Below the pieces are notes generated by a model, which saw only the letters and a list, made by a program, of their open reading frames with translations, was not told the origin of the DNA and ran no database searches. This document shows positions 19,446-28,251 of a DNA stretch of 64,000 bases, piece by piece. A program made the translations under genes and the position numbers. This DNA comes from Bacillota bacterium (GTDB lineage: Bacteria > Bacillota > Clostridia > Christensenellales > Aristaeellaceae), in assembly GCA_023395615.1 (NCBI GenBank), contig JAEWYP010000069.1:1-64000 (forward strand). Direction: 5' to 3'. Within the stretch, counting starts at the first letter, position 1; each line of letters starts with the position of its first letter.

Positions 19446-20678
19446 TTACCAGCCGATCATCATGCCGATCAACGTAATCACAAGGCCACCCGCCACGATG
19501 GAACCGAGCTGGCCGGAAACGTTGGCGCTGATGGACTGCATCAGGATAAAGTTATACGGGTCTTCGGCCTTCGCCATCTTCTGGATCACGCGCGCGCTCA
19601 TGGGAAATGCGGAAATGCCCGCCGCGCCAATCATCGGGTTGATTTTGTTTTTCCGGAAGAGGTTGAGGAACTTGGCAAACAGAACGCCGCCGGCGGTATC
19701 AAACACGAACGCGAACAGGCCCAGCGCAAGGATCAGAAGCGTGTCCCAGCGAAGGAAGTTTTGCGCGATCATGGTGGAGCCGATGGTGAGTCCCAGAAGC
19801 ATGGTTACCAGATTCGCCAGCTCATTCTGCGCGGTTTTGCTGAGGCGTTCCAGCACGCCGCATTCCCGCAGAAGGTTGCCAAACATCAGGCTGCCGACCA
19901 GCGGCGCGCTCATGGGAACGATCACGCCGGCCAGAATCGTTACTACGATGGGAAACAGGATCAGCGCCAGCCGGGGCGCACGCTGTTCGGTATAGGTCAT
20001 GTGGATGCAGCGTTCCTTCTTGGTGGTCAGTGCCCGGATAACCGGCGGCTGAATAACCGGCACCAGCGACATGTAGCTGTATGCCGCCACAGACAGGGGC
20101 GCCATATAGGCGGAAAGCTGAAAATGGTTCGCCACATACAGCGTGGTGGGCCCGTCCGCCGCGCCGATGATGCCGATAGCCGATGCGAGGCGAAGGATAA
20201 TACTGTCCTTCTCCGGGCCGGCCGCCATGGCCGCAATATCGGGGATGACCACGGGGATCAGGGCAAGCGCGACCAGGAACGTGGCAAAGATGCCGAACTG
20301 CGCCGCCGCCCCGAAGAAGATCATAGAAGGATCCTTCATTAGCGGGGAGAAGTCGATCATTGCGCCGACGGCGATAAAAATCAGGATGGGGAACAGTTCG
20401 TTCTTAATACCGGAATTAAAAAGAACGGTCAGAAAACCTTCGCTGCCCAGCACACTTGCGGCGGCATTGCCGGTAACCGCGTCAATGACGGGCGGCAGGT
20501 TGGCCAAAATTGCGCCAAAGCCGATGGGCAGTAACAGCGCGGGTTCATAATCCTTTTTAATCGCCAGATAGATCAGAACCCCTGAAATAACGAACATGAC
20601 CAGTGTTTTCAGCCCTTCCGCGGTGCCCAGATAGACGACACCGTTGAAGAGCTCCTTGAGGAGCGCCGAAATGTCCAC
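19446..20678 (-). CDS. Beta subunit of a Na+-translocating decarboxylase (OadB/GcdB/MmdB family)
   Basis: This integral membrane protein carries the family's key segments: GIIGAADGPTTLYV, whose Asp lies in the ion path, and NPMIGAAGISAFPMSARVIQ. A later segment NVSGQLGSIVAGG also matches. In the complex, beta couples decarboxylation of carboxybiotin to Na+ export. The start is GTG at 20678 with AAAGGGGG upstream. No carboxyltransferase alpha or biotin-carrier gene lies nearby, so the partner substrate (oxaloacetate, methylmalonyl-CoA or glutaconyl-CoA) cannot be named. Confidence 0.92.
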   Translation of the reverse strand: MDISALLKELFNGVVYLGTAEGLKTLVMFVISGVLIYLAIKKDYEPALLLPIGFGAILANLPPVIDAVTGNAAASVLGSEGFLTVLFNSGIKNELFPILIFIAVGAMIDFSPLMKDPSMIFFGAAAQFGIFATFLVALALIPVVIPDIAAMAAGPEKDSIILRLASAIGIIGAADGPTTLYVANHFQLSAYMAPLSVAAYSYMSLVPVIQPPVIRALTTKKERCIHMTYTEQRAPRLALILFPIVVTILAGVIVPMSAPLVGSLMFGNLLRECGVLERLSKTAQNELANLVTMLLGLTIGSTMIAQNFLRWDTLLILALGLFAFVFDTAGGVLFAKFLNLFRKNKINPMIGAAGISAFPMSARVIQKMAKAEDPYNFILMQSISANVSGQLGSIVAGGLVITLIGMMIGW

Positions 20679-20717
20679 AGTGATCCCCCTTTAATCATTA
20701 ACGATTTTGCCTGACGC

Positions 20718-20747
20718 ATTATATCATGGCGAATCTTGCCTTGTCAA
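20718..20747 (-). promoter_or_regulatory. Promoter of the Na+-pump cluster
   Basis: The minus strand reads TTGACA (20747-20742), an 18-base spacer and TATAAT (20723-20718). It lies 40 bases before the OadB-like GTG. Confidence 0.9.
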
Positions 20748-20780
20748 AACGGGAAGATAAGCAGAGAAGCTTGATTTTAC

Positions 20781-21293
20781 TTAGCTTTTACCGCCGCCCG
20801 TGGCAGGAAGCAGCTTTTCGTGGACGAAAAAGTGATCTCCGTACAAATGCGCTTCGCAAACACGGCGATACCCACCACGCGCATACAGAGCCAGCGCGGC
20901 TGCGTTACGTACATCACACAACAGGTGAATCGCCCGCGAGCCCTTCTGGGCGGCCCTGTTTTCCGTATGGGTGAGGAGCAAGCTGCCATATCCCTGCCTC
21001 TGCAGGGCGGGCTGCACACAGAGGCGCGTAAGCACGGCAATCGCCTCGGTTTCTGCGAATGGGAAGCCACACCTCTCCAGATCATCCGTTTCCATCAGCG
21101 TGGAGGAACCGATCAGGCGCCCCTCCTCACGCATGATATACAGCCATTCGTTGAGAAGATCGATATGGAGGATCGCTTCCGTGGGGTATGCCTCGTTCCA
21201 GCAACTGTTGGGATCCGCGGCGCAGGCACGCCACAAAGCCCATACATCCGCTTTGTCGGTTTCGGCAGCCGGGAGAAAAGTTTGCTTTTTCAT
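20781..21293 (-). CDS. GNAT-family N-acetyltransferase
   Basis: The 170-residue protein has the acetyl-CoA-binding motif RLCVQPALQRQGYGSLLL (Q-x2-G-x-G type, about residues 90-107). It also has the later segment CDVRNAAALALYARGGY seen in many GNAT enzymes. The substrate is unknown. AAGGAAGG precedes the ATG at 21293. It is followed, beyond its stop, by the OadB promoter region, so it is a separate unit or the end of the unit starting upstream. Confidence 0.88.
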   Translation of the reverse strand: MKKQTFLPAAETDKADVWALWRACAADPNSCWNEAYPTEAILHIDLLNEWLYIMREEGRLIGSSTLMETDDLERCGFPFAETEAIAVLTRLCVQPALQRQGYGSLLLTHTENRAAQKGSRAIHLLCDVRNAAALALYARGGYRRVCEAHLYGDHFFVHEKLLPATGGGKS

Positions 21294-21355
21294 GCGTGGC
21301 GCCTTCCTTTCGGATCAAGAGGGATCACGGAAAAGGTTGCGGAAAATGTCTGGAA

Positions 21356-21853
21356 TCAGTGTGGGGCGTGGCGGCTGGCCTGCTGCCGGGCTCGGCCTAT
21401 CTCGTACTCGGCTTTTTCCTCGTCAGTTTCCAGCATCAGGCGGGGGACGGCAATCGGTTTCCCGGATTTGTCCAGCGCAACCATGGTGAGATAAGCGCGG
21501 TTGACAAGCGTGCGGGTAACGGTAGAACAGGAGGAGTCTTCCACAAAGGTATCCACACATACCAGCATGCTCGTATGCCCCACAAAAATCATACGGCCCA
21601 GCATGACGACCACATCGTTCAGGCGGGCCGGTGCAAGAAAATCCAGCCGGTCAATCGCCGCCGTGGTAACATCGCAGGACGAATGCCGCCGCGCGACTAC
21701 GGCAGCGACGATATCCACCCATTCCATCAGTTTTCCGCCAAACAGGCGAAAGTTCTGGTTACAGTCCGACGGGATAATAATGTGCACCTGTTCGGTTCGG
21801 CTGTAGGCGACGGTACGGAAAACAGACTCGGGATTCGGGCAGGCTTCAGGCAT
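21356..21853 (-). CDS. Acyl-CoA thioesterase, hotdog fold
   Basis: The 165-residue protein resembles YciA/acyl-CoA hydrolase family enzymes, which cleave acyl-CoA thioesters in the cytoplasm. Matches include NFRLFGGKLMEWVDIVAAVV near residue 33 and the segment VGHTSMLVCVDTF. The ATG at 21853 is chosen because GGAGAG lies about 9 bases upstream; the longer open frame upstream has no such site. The start overlaps the stop of the glycosyltransferase-like gene by 8 bases, so translation is probably coupled. Confidence 0.85.
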   Translation of the reverse strand: MPEACPNPESVFRTVAYSRTEQVHIIIPSDCNQNFRLFGGKLMEWVDIVAAVVARRHSSCDVTTAAIDRLDFLAPARLNDVVVMLGRMIFVGHTSMLVCVDTFVEDSSCSTVTRTLVNRAYLTMVALDKSGKPIAVPRLMLETDEEKAEYEIGRARQQASRHAPH

Positions 21854-23417
21854 GATGTTCACTCTCCTTCTTTTCGGCTGTGCGGGGCGGAAGGCGGATT
21901 GGTTGGGGCAAATCTGCCAGTTGCCGCCGCAGCGGCACGCTGAGCAGCCGACGGTTAAAACAGCTTTGGAAAAGCAAACCCTTTCGTGGCAGCATGTGCA
22001 GGGTGAAAAATTCGGGATGCCGGCGAAGCAGCCGGCGGAGCAGGGATCTTTCACTAAATCCGCGCTTCATCACTACGTCCAGCTGGGTCACGGTTTGCAC
22101 CTCACGGGCCATCACACGCAGAAGCGAACGGGGCACAACGGCGAGTGATGCGTCCGGATGCCCGTCCACAAAGCCAAGATGAATCCGATCATCCATCAGT
22201 GCAGAAAAATCCGGGCAGGCATCCGGGCACAGGGGATGCGAAAGTATGTCAATATCCAGCCAGGCGATATGTGTGGCAGTCGGGTAAGCATGCGCGGCGC
22301 GCTCCAGCAACAGCCATTGATTCCGTTTCAGCAGCTGCAGGGGGGACATACCGTCTGCCAGAAGGGTGCGTGGCAGCAGAGTGGTTTCCGGGTAGGCGAG
22401 TGTGTTGGGAAAACTCGAGCGCAGACGCCTTTCCGATTCTCCCCCCGCATACAGGGAAAGAGGCAGTCTTTTCAACGCTTTCAGAAAGGCGAAGCGTTGC
22501 AGATAGGCATCCGTGGGATGCGGAGACGTCGGCAGATCCACAAACGCTGTTACGAACATCGGCATGTGAGCAGACGCGGGGTGCAGAAACGGATGCGCAT
22601 GCTGGTAAAACCACAGGGAAACCGGGAGGCGCTGCGGATAACTGGCCTGCGGGCCAAACAGCCCAACTGTTGCCCGCACCGACGCCGTACCCAGAATGAA
22701 CGAGAGTCCGGCCAACTGCTCAAAACGGTTTAGCCCGGAAGCGGGCAACACCCACGGCGGAGGCACTTTCAGTTTCTCCGTAAGCGTTTCGCGGCTGGTA
22801 GGCCACAACAGAGCACGGTCCAGCGCGAAAACCGTGCAGCCGGCGGCGTATGCCAGGATGGAAAGAGAAGCCATATCCCCGTCGAGCTTCCGAAGCGTTT
22901 CCAGGGTTCCATAAAGCAGTGCGGGATGGGCCAACAGCGTTTTGACCGGCGTGGCGCTGTTGACAAGCGCCAATCCCGGACCGAGCAGAGCCCCCTCCAT
23001 ATCGACAACGCCACGGATAGCGGGCAGGCAGGCCTGCGCGCCCTCCGCATCGGGCACGATCAACCCGGTCAGCAGCGGGTTGGGGGCATTGCACAGCCGA
23101 AAGCGCAACCACAGGGCGGCATCCCAATGATTGGAAAAGGCAGTCTCGCCGCGCAGCAGTAAAAAATGCGTTTCACCGTTTACCAGCGGTAAAACGCCCT
23201 GTATGCCGGCGGATTCCTCGTAAAAACGTAAATGGCCAGCTCCGGGAGTCCCTGCCAGCGGATCCGGCTGATCCGGTTCGGGTTGGAAGGCAATCGGCAA
23301 AGCAAACCGCAACAGACCCGGGAACAGGGCATGACTCAACGCTCCTATCAGGGTAGTCAGCGCCGCCTGCCCGTCCGGAAGGGCCGATAATACGACCAGT
23401 ACTCTGGGATACAGCAT
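21846..23417 (-). CDS. Two-part glycosyltransferase-like protein of uncertain family
   Basis: I cannot place this 523-residue protein with certainty. The N-terminal half has the look of a GT-A enzyme, with GETHFLLLRGETAFSNHWDA at 81-100 resembling the core of GT60-type GlcNAc transferases. The expected acidic motif there is altered. The second half starts with VTAFVDLPTSPHPTDAYLQR (289-308) and has THIAWLDIDIL at 382-392, which recalls the HtrL/YibB and WlaTC-type group. There is no signal peptide or membrane helix. AAGGAG precedes the ATG at 23417. It is coupled to a thioesterase gene. The function is unknown; glycosyl transfer is an inference. Confidence 0.6.
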   Translation of the reverse strand: MLYPRVLVVLSALPDGQAALTTLIGALSHALFPGLLRFALPIAFQPEPDQPDPLAGTPGAGHLRFYEESAGIQGVLPLVNGETHFLLLRGETAFSNHWDAALWLRFRLCNAPNPLLTGLIVPDAEGAQACLPAIRGVVDMEGALLGPGLALVNSATPVKTLLAHPALLYGTLETLRKLDGDMASLSILAYAAGCTVFALDRALLWPTSRETLTEKLKVPPPWVLPASGLNRFEQLAGLSFILGTASVRATVGLFGPQASYPQRLPVSLWFYQHAHPFLHPASAHMPMFVTAFVDLPTSPHPTDAYLQRFAFLKALKRLPLSLYAGGESERRLRSSFPNTLAYPETTLLPRTLLADGMSPLQLLKRNQWLLLERAAHAYPTATHIAWLDIDILSHPLCPDACPDFSALMDDRIHLGFVDGHPDASLAVVPRSLLRVMAREVQTVTQLDVVMKRGFSERSLLRRLLRRHPEFFTLHMLPRKGLLFQSCFNRRLLSVPLRRQLADLPQPIRLPPRTAEKKESEHHA

Positions 23418-23551
23418 GGGAGAACTCCTTGCCGCGCACAATCAGACGGATGGAGGAAGAACCTGCTCTGCCTGTCGCTGAAAACGCATCAACCGTTGCG
23501 AAATGGCGCGCGTGGTAATCAAGTGGATGATACGCCCGCGAGAACGGCGCG

Positions 23552-26500
23552 TCAAGAGGCTGCGGGGTCCGGCGAAGGAGTGCCCGATTGATCCAACCGT
23601 GCCTGCAGCGCTTTCAACTCCGATATATCTTCAATTACGGCGAAAACGCGGCTGGTGCCGGCCTCCGGACCGGGATAAATCGAATTGTGAGAACGCATCC
23701 AGAGCAAAGAACCATTTTTGTGATAAACGCGATAATCAATCATATAGGGCTTCCCGGTACGCTGCAGGGTGCGGGTTGCTTCCAAAAAACGCGGGACATC
23801 CTCGGCATACACGGTGGAAAACGGGTGTTGCTCGTCATAAAACGGCTCGTTCTCGTCAAACCCAACCATCTGGCGGTATCCGTTGCTGAGATATAAAATG
23901 CGCTGCTTGTTGCCACGCAGTTCAAAGATGCCCAACCCAACCATGAAATTTTCAGCGAAAGCCTGAAAACGGCTCTGTTCGTCCAGAAAACTTTCACGGA
24001 TTTTCATCTGTTCGTCAATTCTGCTGATTGCGCCGATGCAGCGCGGGCTTCCGTCCGGGCTCTCCTTAGTGAACAGGCACAGCAGGCGGCACCATACGGA
24101 AGCGCCGTCTTTTTCCAGCAGGCGGAGAATTGCGGAAGTGTTGCCGCGGGAGAGCAGATCGCTGACCATCAGGCGGTACTGGTTCAGGTCGCGTAGATCC
24201 ACGAAAGGTTCCAGATCCTTATGAGAACGTAATTGCCGAAAATCAAATCCGCCCAGAGCATATCGTTGGAAGCCGGGCGAACAGAGCATTTTCCCCGTAT
24301 CGGTTTCCCACTCGAAAAGGGAAGTGCCCAGGTGCTCCAGCAGCGTCTGGTAACGGGACTGTTCCCGTTGTTTCAGTAGCAGCCACTGGTTCTCCATACG
24401 CAGTTCTTCGGCATGTTTGCGGCTGTTTACATCTGCAATACACAGGAGGTAGACCTCTTCCGCCGTGTCGGAGGGAATGCTGATAAACGTGAACGATGCC
24501 CAGCGGGGGAGACCGTTTTCACCTTTGACCTGACGTTCCAGCATATAGTACTCGCCGACGTTTTCTTTCAGTTTGGAACGAAGGTATCCGGGTGTGAAAA
24601 CGGAACGGAGCAGTTCGTCGTCCGGCTCGGCCAGCGTGCGGCGTAAAAATGCTTTCAGGTGGTCGCAGGATTTATCCGGAGCGTCTTCGCTGACGTTGCC
24701 TGTGGGCTTGTGGATGGCGCGTGTGCGCCATGTGGTCAGGTTGATTTCAAAAACGCTGGCATAGACGGTGCTCAGCACCATCGCGTAAGTCCGCAGGGCG
24801 CGGGCGTGTTCGAATTCTTTCTGCTCCGTAACGTCGTTGAAGGTAAACAGATAAATACCGTTGGAGCCGGCTTTTCCCATGAAGCGCAGGCGGATTTCCA
24901 GCCACAGGGTATGGTCGTCCGGCAGGTGGACGAAACGACACACGAGACGCTCCACCCTGCCGCTTTGCGCACTTCTGCGGCAAGCGTCCAGCAGGGGAGC
25001 GCGATCATCCGGATGAACGATTTTCAACGCTTCAAGGGAATTGTCAAAGACCTGCTTGGGAGTATACCCAAACAACTCATAAAAACCATCATTCACCCGT
25101 CGGATTTCCAGCCTGTCGTCCGCAAGCTCATATACGCCCATGCCGCCGATCATCCCGTTGAACAGGGTATCGATCTGGGCGCTGGTCCCCCAAAGAAGGG
25201 AAAGGTCAACCGTGCCCGATCGGTCGGCAGGCACGGCGGGAACGCTGAATGAACGAACAAACCGTCGGTCGTAGTTTGCCACGCTCATCGGGCGGGCCAT
25301 CAGGTACCCCTGCACCTGATCACAGCCGATGGAGCGCAGAAACGCCAACTGTTCCGGTGTTTCCACCCCTTCCGCCACGATTGGAATATTCAGCCACTTT
25401 GCCATGTGTACAACGCTTGTCAGGATACTGGCTGCGCGTGGATTGGTGTTCAGCCGGGTCAGGAAGCGCGAATCCATTTTCAGGATGTCCACAGGCATAT
25501 CCATCAATACATTCAGGCTGCTGTAACCGCTTCCGAAGTCGTCCATCAGTACGATAAAGCCTGCTGCGCGGAGACGCTCCAGCGTTTCCACCAACTCAAC
25601 CGGATCCTTGGCATATGCGCTTTCGGTAATCTCCAACCGCAGCTGAGAGGGCTCTATGCCGTATCGCTTTACCAGCGCCAGCAAGTCGTCGCATAGGGTG
25701 ACGTAATACAGATCAATCCGGCTGATATTGACCGAGATCGGCAGCGGGTAATTTTGCTTCTTCCACCGGTTGAGCAGTTTGCAGGCCTGTTCCCAGATAT
25801 AGGTGTCCAGCCTGGTGATAAACCCGTTGCGCTCAAACAGCGGAATGAACTGGGCCGGGGAGATCAGCCCCTTATCCGGATGCTGCCAGCGTACCAGCAT
25901 TTCCGCGCTTACGGGCTGATCGCTTTCCATGCTGAAGATCGGCTGCAAAAAAGGCACGAACTGACCCTGTTCCAGCGCGCTGCTCATTTCGTCCAACACG
26001 GCGTTCTCCTCCAGCATCGTTTGCCGGAGTTTATCATCGTAAAACGCATAGCGTTTCAACGCATTGCCCTTCACGGTGCGCAGAGCCATCACCGCGCGAT
26101 CGCACATGTGGTTCACAGGCGTTCCGATATTATGGATCGGGTAGATACCGTAATACAGCTGCACATGGAAGCGAAGGTTTTCTTTTTCGAGACGCGCCTG
26201 AAAAAGCGTCTGTATCCTGTCCATATCCAGTGTGCTCCGGGGCAGGCAGGCGGAAAAATGATCGGCTTCCATGCGCGCGCAGGTGCCGACTGGATCAGCC
26301 AGCTCACGAAGGCCTTCGGCAATCGTTTTTAACAGGTGATCTCCGGCTTCTTTACCGAACAGATCATTGACTACTTTAAAACGGTCAATGTCCAAAACCA
26401 GAACCACGTAGGGGGTTCCGGGATTGGCGCGAAGCATTGCGGCTGTTTTACGATAAAATGTTTCACGGTTGAAAATGCCTGTCAACGTGTCGTGCTCGCT

Positions 26501-27364
26501 GTGAAAAAGGAGCTCGCTTTGCATCCTTTCATTTTTCAGCTCGTTTTCCTTGTCCTTCGTAACGTCGATAAAAACCACACTGCACTGCTGCCCGTTGTCC
26601 GCGGGTGTTGCGGATACGCGCACCCAGCGAATGTCACGGCTTTTCGTGATGATCCGGAAGGTGCCTTCCAACCGCTCCGGTTTACTGCGGAAGCGGCTGA
26701 TCAATTCTTCCACAATCGGCACGTCTTCGGGAGCAATCAACTGTTGATAATCCTTTTCCATGATCGCCCGGTATTCCGTAGCGCTATAACCGCACATCCG
26801 CGAAAGGGTTTCGTTGGAGTAAAGCAGCCTTGGCTGCGCAGAAAAATCGTACAGCGCGATGCCACCCGGAACAGCGTTCATAACGGAGGCGAGTTTCAGG
26901 TCGCTTTCCCGAAGCACCTTTTCCAGTCGGTAGCGGCTGGGGATGCCGGAAACGCCGGCCAGATACACAGGCGTTTCTCCATCTTCATAACGGATTGGAA
27001 ACGCTTTCAGCCGACGAACCTGATACTGCAACGACGAATTGTCGGGCAGGCGAAAGATCAGCTCGTCGGCGCCGCCCTGATAACTGCGTTCCATACTGGC
27101 TTTATCATCGGGTTCGACGCAAAACCATACAACCATAGCGTCGTAATTTTGCTGCTCGCGGATGGCGGCCAACAGCGCAAGTCCGTTTTCGACGGCAGAT
27201 TCCAGATTGATTACTGTGATCGTCGTGCCCGGATGAGCGCGCAGAAAGGCCAGCGCGCTATCCTTACTGTCAGCGCGCCATACCTGAAATTCCGGCTCGA
27301 ACGGGGTCGTTTCACTGAATCGTTTCGAGTCGTCAACGATCAGAACCGTTCTTTGTTCGCTCAT
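23552..27364 (-). CDS. Large PAS / degenerate GGDEF / EAL signalling protein
   Basis: The 1270-residue protein appears soluble. In order I see a receiver-like domain (1-125) with Asn in VINLE where the phospho-acceptor Asp is expected, and a PAS domain (about 150-275). A GGDEF domain (about 290-450) follows whose signature is RMEADHF instead of GGDEF. Then comes an EAL domain (about 455-700) with [23 protein letters not shown] and EGVET. At least three PAS-like segments fill 720-1260. The GGDEF half is probably inactive and the EAL half an active c-di-GMP phosphodiesterase. GGAAGGA precedes the ATG at 27364. Confidence 0.9.
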   Translation of the reverse strand: MSEQRTVLIVDDSKRFSETTPFEPEFQVWRADSKDSALAFLRAHPGTTITVINLESAVENGLALLAAIREQQNYDAMVVWFCVEPDDKASMERSYQGGADELIFRLPDNSSLQYQVRRLKAFPIRYEDGETPVYLAGVSGIPSRYRLEKVLRESDLKLASVMNAVPGGIALYDFSAQPRLLYSNETLSRMCGYSATEYRAIMEKDYQQLIAPEDVPIVEELISRFRSKPERLEGTFRIITKSRDIRWVRVSATPADNGQQCSVVFIDVTKDKENELKNERMQSELLFHSEHDTLTGIFNRETFYRKTAAMLRANPGTPYVVLVLDIDRFKVVNDLFGKEAGDHLLKTIAEGLRELADPVGTCARMEADHFSACLPRSTLDMDRIQTLFQARLEKENLRFHVQLYYGIYPIHNIGTPVNHMCDRAVMALRTVKGNALKRYAFYDDKLRQTMLEENAVLDEMSSALEQGQFVPFLQPIFSMESDQPVSAEMLVRWQHPDKGLISPAQFIPLFERNGFITRLDTYIWEQACKLLNRWKKQNYPLPISVNISRIDLYYVTLCDDLLALVKRYGIEPSQLRLEITESAYAKDPVELVETLERLRAAGFIVLMDDFGSGYSSLNVLMDMPVDILKMDSRFLTRLNTNPRAASILTSVVHMAKWLNIPIVAEGVETPEQLAFLRSIGCDQVQGYLMARPMSVANYDRRFVRSFSVPAVPADRSGTVDLSLLWGTSAQIDTLFNGMIGGMGVYELADDRLEIRRVNDGFYELFGYTPKQVFDNSLEALKIVHPDDRAPLLDACRRSAQSGRVERLVCRFVHLPDDHTLWLEIRLRFMGKAGSNGIYLFTFNDVTEQKEFEHARALRTYAMVLSTVYASVFEINLTTWRTRAIHKPTGNVSEDAPDKSCDHLKAFLRRTLAEPDDELLRSVFTPGYLRSKLKENVGEYYMLERQVKGENGLPRWASFTFISIPSDTAEEVYLLCIADVNSRKHAEELRMENQWLLLKQREQSRYQTLLEHLGTSLFEWETDTGKMLCSPGFQRYALGGFDFRQLRSHKDLEPFVDLRDLNQYRLMVSDLLSRGNTSAILRLLEKDGASVWCRLLCLFTKESPDGSPRCIGAISRIDEQMKIRESFLDEQSRFQAFAENFMVGLGIFELRGNKQRILYLSNGYRQMVGFDENEPFYDEQHPFSTVYAEDVPRFLEATRTLQRTGKPYMIDYRVYHKNGSLLWMRSHNSIYPGPEAGTSRVFAVIEDISELKALQARLDQSGTPSPDPAAS

Positions 27365-27440
27365 GGTCGTTCCTTCCAAAGAAACCCAAAATGAGATGCG
27401 TCGGTTGTCCATTGCCAGTTAAAACGCTTAATCTACAAAT

Positions 27441-27469
27441 ATTGTAACAGAAACATACCTATCTTTCAA
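27441..27469 (-). promoter_or_regulatory. Promoter of the EAL-protein gene
   Basis: The minus strand reads TTGAAA (27469-27464), a 17-base spacer and TACAAT (27446-27441), followed by a leader of about 70 bases. Confidence 0.83.
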
Positions 27470-27575
27470 GCAATAACGCCGAAGGAACGATCTTTCACCC
27501 GACAAGCTAAAAACGGAAAACGATTCCCATACGTCGCCACCAAACAGCTGGAATGTAAAGCCTTACCGCCACGGC

Positions 27576-27603
27576 TTGCATGTTCCCACGAATCTGATAT
27601 AAT
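27576..27603 (+). promoter_or_regulatory. Promoter of the cyclophilin gene
   Basis: TTGCAT (27576-27581), a 16-base spacer and TATAAT (27598-27603). Confidence 0.8.
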
Positions 27604-27671
27604 ACTGAGGTTATCGAAACGTTAAGGCGGAAACGCCTTCGGATAGGACGAAATCGGAGAGGATGATTAAC

Positions 27672-28187
27672 TTGGCAAACCCTGTGTTTGAAATTACCAT
27701 GCAGGATGGCGGCGTACTGAAAGGGGAACTGTACCCGGAAGATGCCCCCCAGTCGGTTGGCAACTTTATCGCGCTGGCCAACAGCGGATTTTATGACGGA
27801 CTGATTTTTCACCGCTGCATCCCCGGCTTTATGATCCAGGGAGGATGCCCCAAGGGCACCGGCACCGGCGGGCCCGGTTACAGTATCAAGGGGGAATTTG
27901 CGCAGAACGGCGTGCCCAATCCGATCCGACATACCTACGGGGTGCTCAGCATGGCGCGCAGTATGATGAAGGACAGCGCCGGGTCCCAGTTTTTTGTGAT
28001 GACCAGCGACAGCCCGCATCTGGATGGGGCATACGCGGCATTTGGCAGGGTGCTGGAAGGTATGGAGGTAGCGGATCGCATCGTTGCCGTTCCGACGGAC
28101 CGTAACGATCGGCCGTCCGTGCCGCAGGTGATCCGCTCCATCCGAGTGGATACCTTCGGTGAGGTATATCCGTTCGATCAAATCTGA
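27672..28187 (+). CDS. Peptidyl-prolyl cis-trans isomerase, cyclophilin type
   Basis: The protein is a small cytoplasmic cyclophilin that catalyses proline isomerisation. Key stretches are FHRCIPGFMIQGGCPKGTG, with the catalytic Arg, and GVLSMARSMMKDSAGSQFFV. Two in-frame starts are possible. The ATG at 27663 abuts the ribosome binding site GGAGAGG. The TTG at 27672 lies 9 bases after it and gives MANPVFEITM, so I prefer the TTG. Other genes here also use TTG. Confidence 0.93.
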   Translation: MANPVFEITMQDGGVLKGELYPEDAPQSVGNFIALANSGFYDGLIFHRCIPGFMIQGGCPKGTGTGGPGYSIKGEFAQNGVPNPIRHTYGVLSMARSMMKDSAGSQFFVMTSDSPHLDGAYAAFGRVLEGMEVADRIVAVPTDRNDRPSVPQVIRSIRVDTFGEVYPFDQI

Positions 28188-28251
28188 ATCTCTTACCGTC
28201 GGCGCGGGGCAACTGCTCCGCGCCGCTTTGTCGCCGGGAGGAGGCGGAGCG

